NCBI GenBank assembly: GCA_021372695.1
Contig: JAJFTY010000079.1
Coordinates: 1 to 64,000 of the forward strand
From: Deltaproteobacteria bacterium
GTDB taxonomy: Bacteria > Desulfobacterota > Syntrophia > Syntrophales > UBA5619
Direction of reading: 5' to 3'
Length of the DNA: 64,000 nucleotides
The position numbers and the translations under genes are program-made. The notes below the pieces were generated by a model that saw only the letters and a program-made list of their open reading frames with translations, did no database searches and was not told the origin of the DNA. This document shows positions 35,104 through 42,402 of this stretch, piece after piece; the stretch's first letter is position 1, and the number at the start of each line of letters is the position of its first letter.

Positions 35104-36855
35104 CTACTTTTCGACAATCACCGAGACGACCCGGTTGTTCGTCGGGAAAGACGGGAACATCTGGGTCTGCTTCCCCGGACCGCCCGTCACGACGATGTGG
35201 ATCTGATCCGTCGTCGTGAAGCGCGGGATCATCGTATCAGCCGTGAAGGGCCCGAATTCCTTCGGGGGCGTGCACAGCTGGGCCCCATAGGACCAGTAAG
35301 GGGCGACGGCCTTCTTGAGCACATACTCCTCGGCCGCTTTCTTCGTCTTGAAATCGGTGAACACCGTGTCCGCGTGTTCGGGACCGAGGAAGATAAAGCC
35401 ATATTTGGACTTGTTGTCCAGGCCGTATCCCTTTTCGTAACGGGTCAGGCAACTGCCGATGCCCGAGGCCGACCCTGCCAGACCGTAGGAGATCGTGTCG
35501 AGCAGGGCCTTGCCCGTGCTGCTGGAGTGGTCCACGTCGCAGTTGCCCGTGTAGCCGGCAAAGACGGAGACCACGTTATCCGTGGACTTGAACCCCTTCT
35601 CCACGGCGTAGGACTGCTTCCAAGGGTTCGCCTTCTCGTTTTCCCCCACGATGAGGGCGGAGATGTCGGCCCGCGTGCCGTGGGTGCTCTTGTCGGGATC
35701 GGGGGCGACGGAGCCACCGACGATGTCCCCGACGAGGTTCACGAAATACCCGAGCGCGATGTTCACCGGCTGCTCCCCGCCGAAGACGCCGGTTCCGTAA
35801 CCGATCCCCAACTGATCGAGGATCGGGCCGTTGATGATGGCGACGGGGACGGTGGGTCCCGTTGTGGTGTTGACGCCGCGCCAATCATAATCGGGATGGC
35901 TGAAGGCCTTCACGAGGGCCAGAAGCAGGGGCATATGCTCCGGCTTGCAGCCCGCCATGGTGCCCAGGGTGGCCACCCCTTCGACGGTCAGCTGACCCAT
36001 CCGGGGGGGCACGATCCAGACGACCTCGGCGGGGTTGCGGGTCGTGCCCTTGAGCATGGCCGCCACAGCCCCGGGGGTCGGCGGGATGATGGGCATCCCC
36101 AGGGACCAGCCCTTGTCGTAAAACATCTTGTTCAGGGCCGCGTAGGTCCCCTGAAACTTGATCCGCGGGGCCGGATAGGGGGGCTTCCCCAGACCGGCGA
36201 TGGACGTGCGCGAAGGCTTCCACTTGATGGCCTTCTCGACGATCTCGTTGAAGGTTTCATCCGCCCGGGAGCGGATCTCGGCCAGGGGCAGCATGCCCAT
36301 CGGGTGCTTGGCTTCCACAAAAGCCATGTCGGCCAGGCCTATGCTCTCCATGGTGGCCCGGGAGAGCGAAATAAATGCGTTGGTGGTTACGGTAACGGTC
36401 GGTATGCCAAGTTTTTCAAGTTGGGACTGGTCAACTACCAGCCATGAGGTGCAGGACCCTCAATCGGCCTGCGAGGCGATGACAAGATCCGCCTTCATCC
36501 CCTTGATCACGTTGGCGATCCGCAGAGACTCGGCATTGGAACTGCTGGTCCGCACGGTGGACTTGTCCAGCTCGTAGAGCTTGATCACCTTGGCGCTCGG
36601 GACCTTCTCCGCCAGGAGCTCCGCAATGCGGTTGAGGTAGTTGTCCCCGTTGTGTTTGCTGTTCCAACGCAGGACGATCGTCTTTCCCTCCAGCGTCGTC
36701 AGCCGCGGGGCGAGCTTGATCTCCTGGATGGCGATCGTACCCTGCGGATTGATGACCTCCCATTCCTGCGCCGCCTCAGTGGCGAGCGCGGGCAGGGGAA
36801 GGGCGAGGCAGCCCAGGAGGGCCGCTCCCCAGAAACCTTTCTTCCATCTGTCCAT
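35104..36855 (-). CDS. Exported UGSC-family selenoprotein with large C-terminal domain (Sec at codon 132, UGA)
   Basis: 583 aa if the in-frame TGA at 36460-36462 is read as selenocysteine; as two frames it would be a 131-aa stub and an internal fragment. Signal peptide at 1-26 (ALLGCLALPLPALA). Residues ~45-210 are the UGSC domain: LEGKTIVLRWNSKHNGDNYL, then ASQAD-U-GSCTSW, then EKLGIPTVTVTT and KHPMG. Residues ~215-583 are a second domain shared with the 38711 gene (GMPIIPPTPGAVAAMLKGT; VEGVATLGTMAGC; TTTGPTVPVAIINGPI). The UxxC pair suggests a redox site in the periplasm; substrate unknown. Ribosome site GGAAAGGAAGG. Last gene of the operon. Confidence 0.88.
36424..36462 (-). promoter_or_regulatory. 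Sec UGA codon and bacterial SECIS hairpin (35104 gene)
   Basis: UGA at 36462-36460. Starting 16 bases after it: GG-CUGGU-AGUUG-ACCAG-U-CC, a stem of 5 + 2 pairs with apical loop AGUUG carrying a GU, at +24 to +28 from the UGA. Position and GU loop match known bacterial SECIS elements that bind SelB (family knowledge). Confidence 0.8.
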
Positions 36856-36957
36856 TGCAAAACCTTCCTTTCCATTTTTTCCAGAAACCCGGCACCCCGC
36901 AGGGCGCCATCCACGCCAACCTACCGTTGCGGGAAGGCGTTACACCCGTTCATGCTT

Positions 36958-37503
36958 CTACCAGACCAGATTCCACTTCTTCTTCCACGCCTGCGGCAGC
37001 CAGGTTCCAAAGGCGGCCCAGTGGCGGACCGATGCCGGGGCAACCATGATCACGAGCCCCATGAGCAGCATCGGGATATCCATGTAGATGGTCACCGACG
37101 CCATGGTGCTCATGAGGGCGCCGAAGCACCCGCAGTCAATCTGCCGTCCCTGAATGAGAAGGACGTGCGCCTTGACGATAAAGAACGCAACGCTCATGAT
37201 CGAGGCGCCCAGGGCTGCCAGACGTGTGAAAACCCCGAAGAGAAGCCCCAGCGACATAAACAGTTCGATGAAGGGCACCACGAGGCCGGCAAAATGGGCA
37301 AAGGCGAGCGGGAAGACATTGAAGCCATACACCGCGTCCACCGATCCCTGCAGATCCATGAGCTTGCCGATGGCCGACAGGAGAAAAATCAGCCCCAGAA
37401 TCAAGCGGCAGGCCAGCACCAGGTACCGATTGCCGACCAGTTTACTGGGCCACCCTTCTTTCTGGGCATCCATTCGTTCGACATGTTCAACTGTTGTATC
37501 CAT
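36958..37503 (-). CDS. DoxX/MauE-like integral membrane protein with DCGCFG motif
   Basis: 181 aa with about four membrane helices (VLACRLILGLIFLLSAIGKL; FAGLVVPFIELFMSLGLLFG; ALGASIMSVAFFIV; IPMLLMGLVIMV). The loop after the third helix carries IDCGCFG, the CxC motif of MauE/DoxX proteins linked to quinone- or thiol-redox at the membrane (family knowledge). Start at 37503 follows AAAGGAGCGG. It stands between two selenoprotein genes, so it probably passes electrons or disulfides between the quinone pool and the exported selenoproteins; this is inference. It could instead be an unrelated DoxX-type protein. Confidence 0.85.
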   Translation of the reverse strand: MDTTVEHVERMDAQKEGWPSKLVGNRYLVLACRLILGLIFLLSAIGKLMDLQGSVDAVYGFNVFPLAFAHFAGLVVPFIELFMSLGLLFGVFTRLAALGASIMSVAFFIVKAHVLLIQGRQIDCGCFGALMSTMASVTIYMDIPMLLMGLVIMVAPASVRHWAAFGTWLPQAWKKKWNLVW

Positions 37504-37517
37504 ATGTCCGCTCCTTT

Positions 37518-38150
37518 CTACTTCGCCGGCTGCCACTGGGTAGCCGCCTGGAGGATGCCGGCAAATGCCCCATCCACCAGTTCCTTCGTCTCGGCGTCAT
37601 TGCGCCCGCCGATGGGGTGTTTCACCACGACCACCGCCATATCCGCGACCCCTTGGTCTTTCAAGGTCGCCCTGACCAATTTCTCGTAAGCCGTCGTCGT
37701 AACCGTCACCGTGGGGATTCCCTTCTTCTCTACATTGAGCTGGTCAACTACCAGCATTCCGGTGCAGTGCCCTCAATCCGCCTGCGAGGCGATGACGATA
37801 TCCGGCTTCCGTTCCGCGATCTTGGCCGCGACCTTCATACTTTCGGCCATGTCTTTGGAGACGGCTACGGTTGAGGGATCAATTTGATACATCTTGACGA
37901 TCTTGACCTTCGGCACCTTCTGGGTCAGCAGCTCCCCCAGGCGATCGAGAAACTTGTCCCCGTTGAACTTGCTGTTCCACCGCAGCACGACGGTCTTCCC
38001 TTCGAGGCTCTTGGGGTGGGCGTTGAGGGTCACCGGCCCCACCAGGGGCACCTGCTCCTTGGCCGCCGAGACCGGCGAGCCGCAGAGGAGACCTCCCGCC
38101 AAAAAGGCTGCCAGCACGGTCATCAGCAGCCACTGCCTTGTGATTTTCAT
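37518..38150 (-). CDS. Exported UGSC-family selenoprotein, short form (Sec at codon 126, UGA; UGHC variant)
   Basis: 210 aa with TGA at 37773-37775 read as Sec. Signal peptide 1-~31 (TVLAAFLAGGLLCGSPVSAA). The UGSC domain is closely paralogous to that of the 35104 gene: LEGKTVVLRWNSKFNGDKFL, ASQAD-U-GHCTGM, KKGIPTVTVTT, VKHPIGG. It has no second domain, ending soon after the UGSC unit. Here Ser of UGSC is His. Start at 38150 follows GGAGAAAGGT. Fourteen bases separate it from the DoxX/MauE gene, so co-translation is likely. Confidence 0.88.
37739..37775 (-). promoter_or_regulatory. Sec UGA codon and bacterial SECIS hairpin (37518 gene)
   Basis: UGA at 37775-37773, then after 17 bases GCUGGU-AGUUG-ACCAGC: six perfect pairs and the same AGUUG loop at +24 to +28. 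The bases between UGA and stem differ from the 35104 copy, but stem and loop are kept. Confidence 0.82.
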
Positions 38151-38167
38151 ACCTTTCTCCTTCCTCC

Positions 38168-38587
38168 CTACTTCTTGTCTACGGGATAGCCCAACTGTTG
38201 CCACTTGGACCATCCCCCTTCCAGCAGCTTCACATTCTTGTACCCGAACTTCTCGATCAGCTGCGTGGCCGTATCGATCGAATCCTCCTCATGGGCACAG
38301 TCGCAATAGAGGATGAGCATCTTGTCTCTGGGAAGATTGCCGGAATTCTTCAGCTCCGTCTCCCAGGGGAAGCTCACGGCCCCCTTCACATGGCCCTCGT
38401 CGTAGACCTCCTTGGGCTGGACATCGACGACCAGGAAATCGGTCCCTTTGGCCTCGATCATTTTTTTGACTTCGGCCGGGCTGATCGACGGGATATCCAG
38501 CGCCGCCGCAGGCGTCGCCATAAACCAGAAGACCAGCGCCCAGAGGCACGACAGCCATGTCCGGTTCAGCTTCGTCTCTCTCTTCAT
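38168..38587 (-). CDS. Exported single-domain rhodanese
   Basis: 139 aa. Signal peptide at 1-~29 (LWALVFWFMATPAAA). Rhodanese domain with ISPAEVKKMIE, VVDVQPKEVYDEGHVKGAVSFP and the active-site loop YCDCAHEEDS, where the first Cys would be the persulfide-carrying nucleophile; LLEGGWSKW follows. It would transfer sulfane sulfur or act as a thiol carrier in the periplasm. It lies 17 bases upstream of the short selenoprotein gene and in the same direction, so it is part of the UGSC operon. Confidence 0.92.
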   Translation of the reverse strand: MKRETKLNRTWLSCLWALVFWFMATPAAALDIPSISPAEVKKMIEAKGTDFLVVDVQPKEVYDEGHVKGAVSFPWETELKNSGNLPRDKMLILYCDCAHEEDSIDTATQLIEKFGYKNVKLLEGGWSKWQQLGYPVDKK

Positions 38588-38612
38588 CCGTCCCTCCGCA
38601 CGTCTATATGAA

Positions 38613-38638
38613 CCCCGGCCCCCGTTCGGGGGCCGGGG
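38613..38638 (-). terminator. GC-rich hairpin between first selenoprotein gene and rhodanese gene
   Basis: CCCCGGCCCCC / GGGGGCCGGGG with a 4-base loop, in the 123-base gap. On the transcribed (minus) strand no U-run follows, so it may be a partial terminator or RNA-stability element that lowers expression of downstream genes relative to the first selenoprotein. Confidence 0.55.
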
Positions 38639-38710
38639 GTTTTACGGGAGAACAGGGCAGCCGCCCGGTACTCCCGGTGGGGGGCTTCGATGCCCCAGAT
38701 CTTCAATCCC

Positions 38711-40549
38711 TTACTTCACCGTGATGGGGGTCTCCCATCCCTTCAGATCCTTGAGCAGAGACTCCCAGTTTTTCGGCACCTTGATCTCTTTGGTGACATA
38801 GCGCGAGTTGCCGAAACCCCACCGGTCGATGAGGAAGCTGACCCCCCCTCCCTTGCCGCCGGCGACCATGATCTTGATGTCTTCGGGGTTCGGGACAACC
38901 GGGACCAGGGCATCGTCGGGCAGGTCATCGATCCATTTCGGGATCCCGCTGGTCACCGCGAACGTTCCCAGAGGGCGCGGACCGAACACGTTGCGCGGGA
39001 TCCTGCCCTTTTCATACAACTCCTTCTGGATCTTTGCCGGGTCGTATCCGATCTTCTTGAGATTCTCGGCCATGGTCGGGCTGAAGGCGATCACGATCTC
39101 CTCACCCCACTGCTCTGCCGTGGCGTTGAGCGAATTGCTCATCAACCTCGCGATCATGGGATCGACGATCGGTTCCGGCTTCTTCGACGTCGCCAGGTAC
39201 TTCTGGCTGTCGTGAATCTGCCTGAAGCTCTGGGCTGCATAGACGCTGACGGTGCTGGCCTCTTTGCCGAAGCCTTCCCGCTCGCGCATGGTTGCCCAGC
39301 CGGGCGGCGTCTGCCGGTCGTTCTCGGCCATGACGATGCCGAATTTGGCGGGGTTGCCCAGGTCCTTCATGTCGTTGATCCCCGGCCAGGCCTGGCCCAG
39401 GTTGACCAGGGCAAGGCGGGTTGCGCGGCCGATCGTGCTGTTGGCGCGCCATCCGGGACCGATCGTGCTGAAGCTGAAGTTGATGTTGAGCTCATCGATG
39501 ATCGGGCCGCTGACGATCACCAGCGGCGCATTGAGGCCGGTCGTGACCTGCACGCCGTAGAGGTCGAATTTCGGGTCGGACAGCGCCTCGACGGCCGCAA
39601 GGATGACCGGCATATAGGCGGGCCTGGCTCCGGCCATGACCGCATTGATCGCGATCTTCTCCACGGTCGCGATGCCGTGCCTCGGGTCGACGATGCCGAC
39701 CACGTGATCGCGCGGCAGGTCGGTCCCCTTGAGCATGGCGTTGACCGCTTCGGGCGTCGGCGGCACCATCGGCAGGCCGTCGCTCCATTTGTTGGCCAGG
39801 AAATGCTTTTCCATCTTTTCCGCGGCCTCGGCTGCGGTCCTGCCGGTGAACTTGAGCACGGCCGCCGACTTGGCCTGCAGGGGCTTGGCCTGGGTGACGA
39901 CCTTGTTCTTGGGTTCCCTGGTCAGTGCGTCGACGACCTCCTGGCGCACCTGCCGGGCCACCGGCAACAAGTCTTCTGCGGATTTGCCCGCCGTCGTTGC
40001 CACGGGGAGTGCGATGATCGGCAGATCCGGATAACCGGCGCCGAACGCCGCGTTTTTCGAATCATCCTTGAAGGGGGATGTGACCATGAACATTGAAGGC
40101 TTCCCGAGCTTTTCGATTGCAGCTACGTCACGCGTAGCCTTGGCTGTGCAGGAGCCTCAGTCACCCAACAAACCGATGACCCCGTCGCTCCAGGCGGCCA
40201 GGGCCTTCAGTTCATCGGCCTTTTTCGGATAATCGTTGTAAGAGATGTTCCATGCCTTGAACTCGATCGTCGGATAGGTTTCCTTCAGCACCTGCATGAG
40301 GTAGGGCTGAAAATAATCCGCGCCCGGTTTGGTATTGTTCAATATCCCGATTTTCTTTCCCTCGAGGGTCTTGAGGCGGGTATTGATCGGTGCCGCCGGC
40401 GCGCTCATAAGCTCTGCGCGCGGGTCCAGCACCCTCAGTTCGACCTGCCTGGCCGCGAAGGCATCCTGGCACAAGGCGACTGCCAGGATGGCCAGGAACC
40501 CGGTCAGAATCCCGTTGGTCCACCGCGTTCCAATAATTCGTTTTCTCAT
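38711..40549 (-). CDS. Exported UGSC-family selenoprotein with large C-terminal domain, first gene of the operon (Sec at codon 131, UGA)
   Basis: 612 aa with TGA at 40157-40159 read as Sec. Signal peptide 1-~33 (FLAILAVALCQDAFAA). UGSC domain at ~55-205: LEGKKIGILNNTKPGADYF, VIGLLGD-U-GSCTAKAT, EKLGKPSMFMVTS; it lacks the HPxG motif of the other two. The C-terminal ~390 residues are homologous to those of the 35104 product (WSDGLPMVPPTPEAVNAMLKGT; GIATVEKIAINAVMAGA), but the Cys of MAGC is Ala here. Function unknown; redox role inferred from UxxC. AAAGGAAAAGCG precedes the ATG. Preceded by a 5' leader with a sigma-54 promoter at 40753. Confidence 0.88.
40122..40159 (-). promoter_or_regulatory. 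Sec UGA codon and bacterial SECIS hairpin (38711 gene)
   Basis: UGA at 40159-40157, then after 18 bases GCUACG-CGUGA-CGUAGC: six perfect pairs around a GU-containing 5-base loop at +25 to +29. The stem sequence differs from the other two hairpins, with both sides changed so pairing is kept. Confidence 0.8.
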
Positions 40550-40631
40550 CGCTTTTCCTTTCTCTCCATCTGCTCCCTGTTCATTCGTTCCCGATCCGGT
40601 CTAAAGCGACCTGGCACGGAAATGCCTGGAT

Positions 40632-40679
40632 TCAAGCCATTCCGTGAAGCATGCAGAATAAGATAAATAACCCGTTCAT
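40632..40679 (-). CDS. Possible leader peptide in the selenoprotein operon 5' UTR
   Basis: A 15-codon frame (MNGLFILFCMLHGMA, ending in UGA) begins at 40679 behind AAAGGAGAAGAGAGGA, a very strong ribosome site, within the ~190-base leader between the sigma-54 promoter and the first selenoprotein gene. The frame would continue 17 codons past the UGA. It could be a regulatory leader, a remnant, or chance. Confidence 0.3.
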   Translation of the reverse strand: MNGLFILFCMLHGMA

Positions 40680-40752
40680 TCCTCTCTTCTCCTTTCTATC
40701 TATCGGATCCCGATTCCCAACCATGGGGAATCGTTCTATGAATCTTCGGAAA

Positions 40753-40767
40753 GCAACGAATGTGCCA
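40753..40767 (-). promoter_or_regulatory. Sigma-54 (-24/-12) promoter of the UGSC selenoprotein operon
   Basis: Minus strand TGGCAC-ATTCG-TTGC, matching the consensus TGGCAC-N5-TTGC at every fixed position, GG and GC ten bases apart. About 200 bases upstream of the 40549 start and 140-150 bases from the inverted repeat at 40905, downstream of an NtrC-type regulator gene. Confidence 0.82.
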
Positions 40768-40904
40768 GTATCGGTTGAATGCTTAACGAATCGATATTGA
40801 TTGACTATTTTGATTCGACCCAGGAGAGGCTCAATCCGGCCATAACTTCAGGAATCAAGACCGTCCGGGCAGGAGGAAACTTTCATATGATTTTCAAGGG
40901 GATT

Positions 40905-40949
40905 CCGCCCATGACCCGGGTTATGGATTATAACCCGGGTCATGGGCGG
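40905..40949. promoter_or_regulatory. Perfect 20-base inverted repeat, likely enhancer for the adjacent NtrC-type regulator
   Basis: Arms 40905-40924 and 40930-40949 are exact reverse complements with a 5-base spacer. Each arm itself contains the palindrome ACCCGGGT (40914-40921 and 40933-40940), so this is two dyads with centres 19 bases apart. It lies between the regulator's stop (40969) and the sigma-54 promoter. It could also act as the regulator gene's terminator, but no U-run follows. Confidence 0.75.
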
Positions 40950-40968
40950 GAAACGGGCGATCGGCAGT

Positions 40969-42402
40969 CTATCCGGGCAGGTTCTTTTTGCGGGAATGGA
41001 GGCGCTTGCTCAGGCCGGGCTGCGAGATTCCGAGCATCCGGGCCGCGAGGGTCTGGTTCCCCTCGGCTCTCCGCAATGCGGCGTCGGTCAGGATCTCTTC
41101 CATTTCGGCATAGGTGGGCAGACCCTGTACGCTTAGAAACGCTTTCAACAGGGCGTCCCTGTCCGTATCGCTGAACGGGGCCGACTCGACGGCTTGCCTG
41201 CCGCTGAGGATCGTCCTGAAGGCGTCGCCGGAGAGCGCTCCCCGGTTGCGGCTCATGGCGTCATAAACGATGGACTTGAGTTCGCGGACATTGCCGGGGA
41301 AATCGTATTGTGACAGCAGGCTCGGGATCTGTTTCGGAATCTCCGGCTTCTCCCGGCCGAGCTCCTGCGCCACCTGCTCGACGAAGTGGCCGAGAAGCGG
41401 CGGGATGTCTTCCCGGCGCTCCCTGAGCGGCGGGACGACGATATGGTGCGTCTGCAATCTGTAGAAGAGGTCTTTCCGGAACTGGCCGAGCTGCTGTTTT
41501 TCGAACAGATCCTGATTGGTGGCGGCCACGATCCGCGCTTTCGAACGCATGAGGCGGTCGCTTCCCACGGGATAGTACTCGCCATCCTGCAGAAGCCTCA
41601 GCAGCTTGACCTGGGAGCCCGGGCTCAGGTTGCCGATCTCATCCAGAAACAGGGTCCCGTCGCCCGCCTGCTCGACCAGCCCGCGGCGCATCTCTTCCGC
41701 GCCCGTGAATGCCCCGCGGGCGTGACCGAACAGGGTGTCGGAAAACATGTTGTCGTCGAGCCCCGCGATGTTGATGCAGATCATCGCCTGGTCCCGGAGG
41801 CTCGCCCTGTGGAGGGCCTGGGCGATCAGCTCTTTCCCGACCCCACTTTCGCCGGTGACCAGCACCGGCTGACGGCTGACGGCGATGGCCTCGACATACT
41901 GAAAAATCGAAAACATCTTCTGGCTAACGGCGACGATGTCGGCAAAGGCCTCGGGGTTCTCCAGGCGGTCGGACAGCAGCCGGCTGCTCACCTCGCGGCT
42001 TTCCCGCTGCAATTCGATGATCCGGACCGCATGCAATATTCCGGTGACGATGCGGTCTTTCTCCGTCGTCTTGACATAGTAATCGAAGGCCCCCGCTTTC
42101 ATGCAACGGACTGCGCCATCGACCTGGTTCAGCCCGGTGATGACGATCACCAGGACGGACGGAAACGTCTCCGATATTCTCGCGAGGAGCTCTTCCCCGG
42201 AGATGTAGGGCATCGTGAGGTCCAGAAGGACGAGGCCGACGTTCTGCCGGCCCAGGATCTCCATCACCTGACGGCTGTCCTGGCACTGGATGGTGTTGGT
42301 GATGCCGCCCTCCCCGCTGAGTGCCATGCTCAGCGAACGCAGCCAGGGCAGTTCATCGTCGACCAGCAGTATCGAGAAGGAGGGATAGAGGTTTCTTTTC
42401 AT
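40969..42402 (-). CDS. NtrC-family sigma-54-dependent response regulator
   Basis: 477 aa. Receiver domain with Asp in VLLDLTMPYISGEE; AAA+ domain with Walker A GESGVGKELIAQAL, the sigma-54 contact loop GAFTGA in GHARGAFTGAEE, and Walker B TLFLDEIG; C-terminal Fis-type helix-turn-helix (LAARMLGISQPGLSKRL). It opens sigma-54 promoters when phosphorylated. The ATG overlaps the kinase gene's stop by 4 bases (ATGA). The only sigma-54 promoter in its vicinity is that of the selenoprotein operon just downstream, its probable target. Confidence 0.95.
   Translation of the reverse strand: MKRNLYPSFSILLVDDELPWLRSLSMALSGEGGITNTIQCQDSRQVMEILGRQNVGLVLLDLTMPYISGEELLARISETFPSVLVIVITGLNQVDGAVRCMKAGAFDYYVKTTEKDRIVTGILHAVRIIELQRESREVSSRLLSDRLENPEAFADIVAVSQKMFSIFQYVEAIAVSRQPVLVTGESGVGKELIAQALHRASLRDQAMICINIAGLDDNMFSDTLFGHARGAFTGAEEMRRGLVEQAGDGTLFLDEIGNLSPGSQVKLLRLLQDGEYYPVGSDRLMRSKARIVAATNQDLFEKQQLGQFRKDLFYRLQTHHIVVPPLRERREDIPPLLGHFVEQVAQELGREKPEIPKQIPSLLSQYDFPGNVRELKSIVYDAMSRNRGALSGDAFRTILSGRQAVESAPFSDTDRDALLKAFLSVQGLPTYAEMEEILTDAALRRAEGNQTLAARMLGISQPGLSKRLHSRKKNLPG

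Noticed and set aside
36460..40159. The three TGA codons in the 35-40.5 kb genes as frameshifts or pseudogenes
   Set aside because: All three fall at the same place in the motif (before G-S/H-C), frame and similarity continue past each stop, and each has a hairpin at the same distance. Three identical random lesions are implausible.
40608..40624. TGGCACGGAAATGCC-like sequence on the plus strand near 40.61 kb as a sigma-54 promoter
   Set aside because: GG and GC are only 9 bases apart instead of 10, and it points away from the selenoprotein operon with no gene ahead. The minus-strand site at 40753 is the better call.
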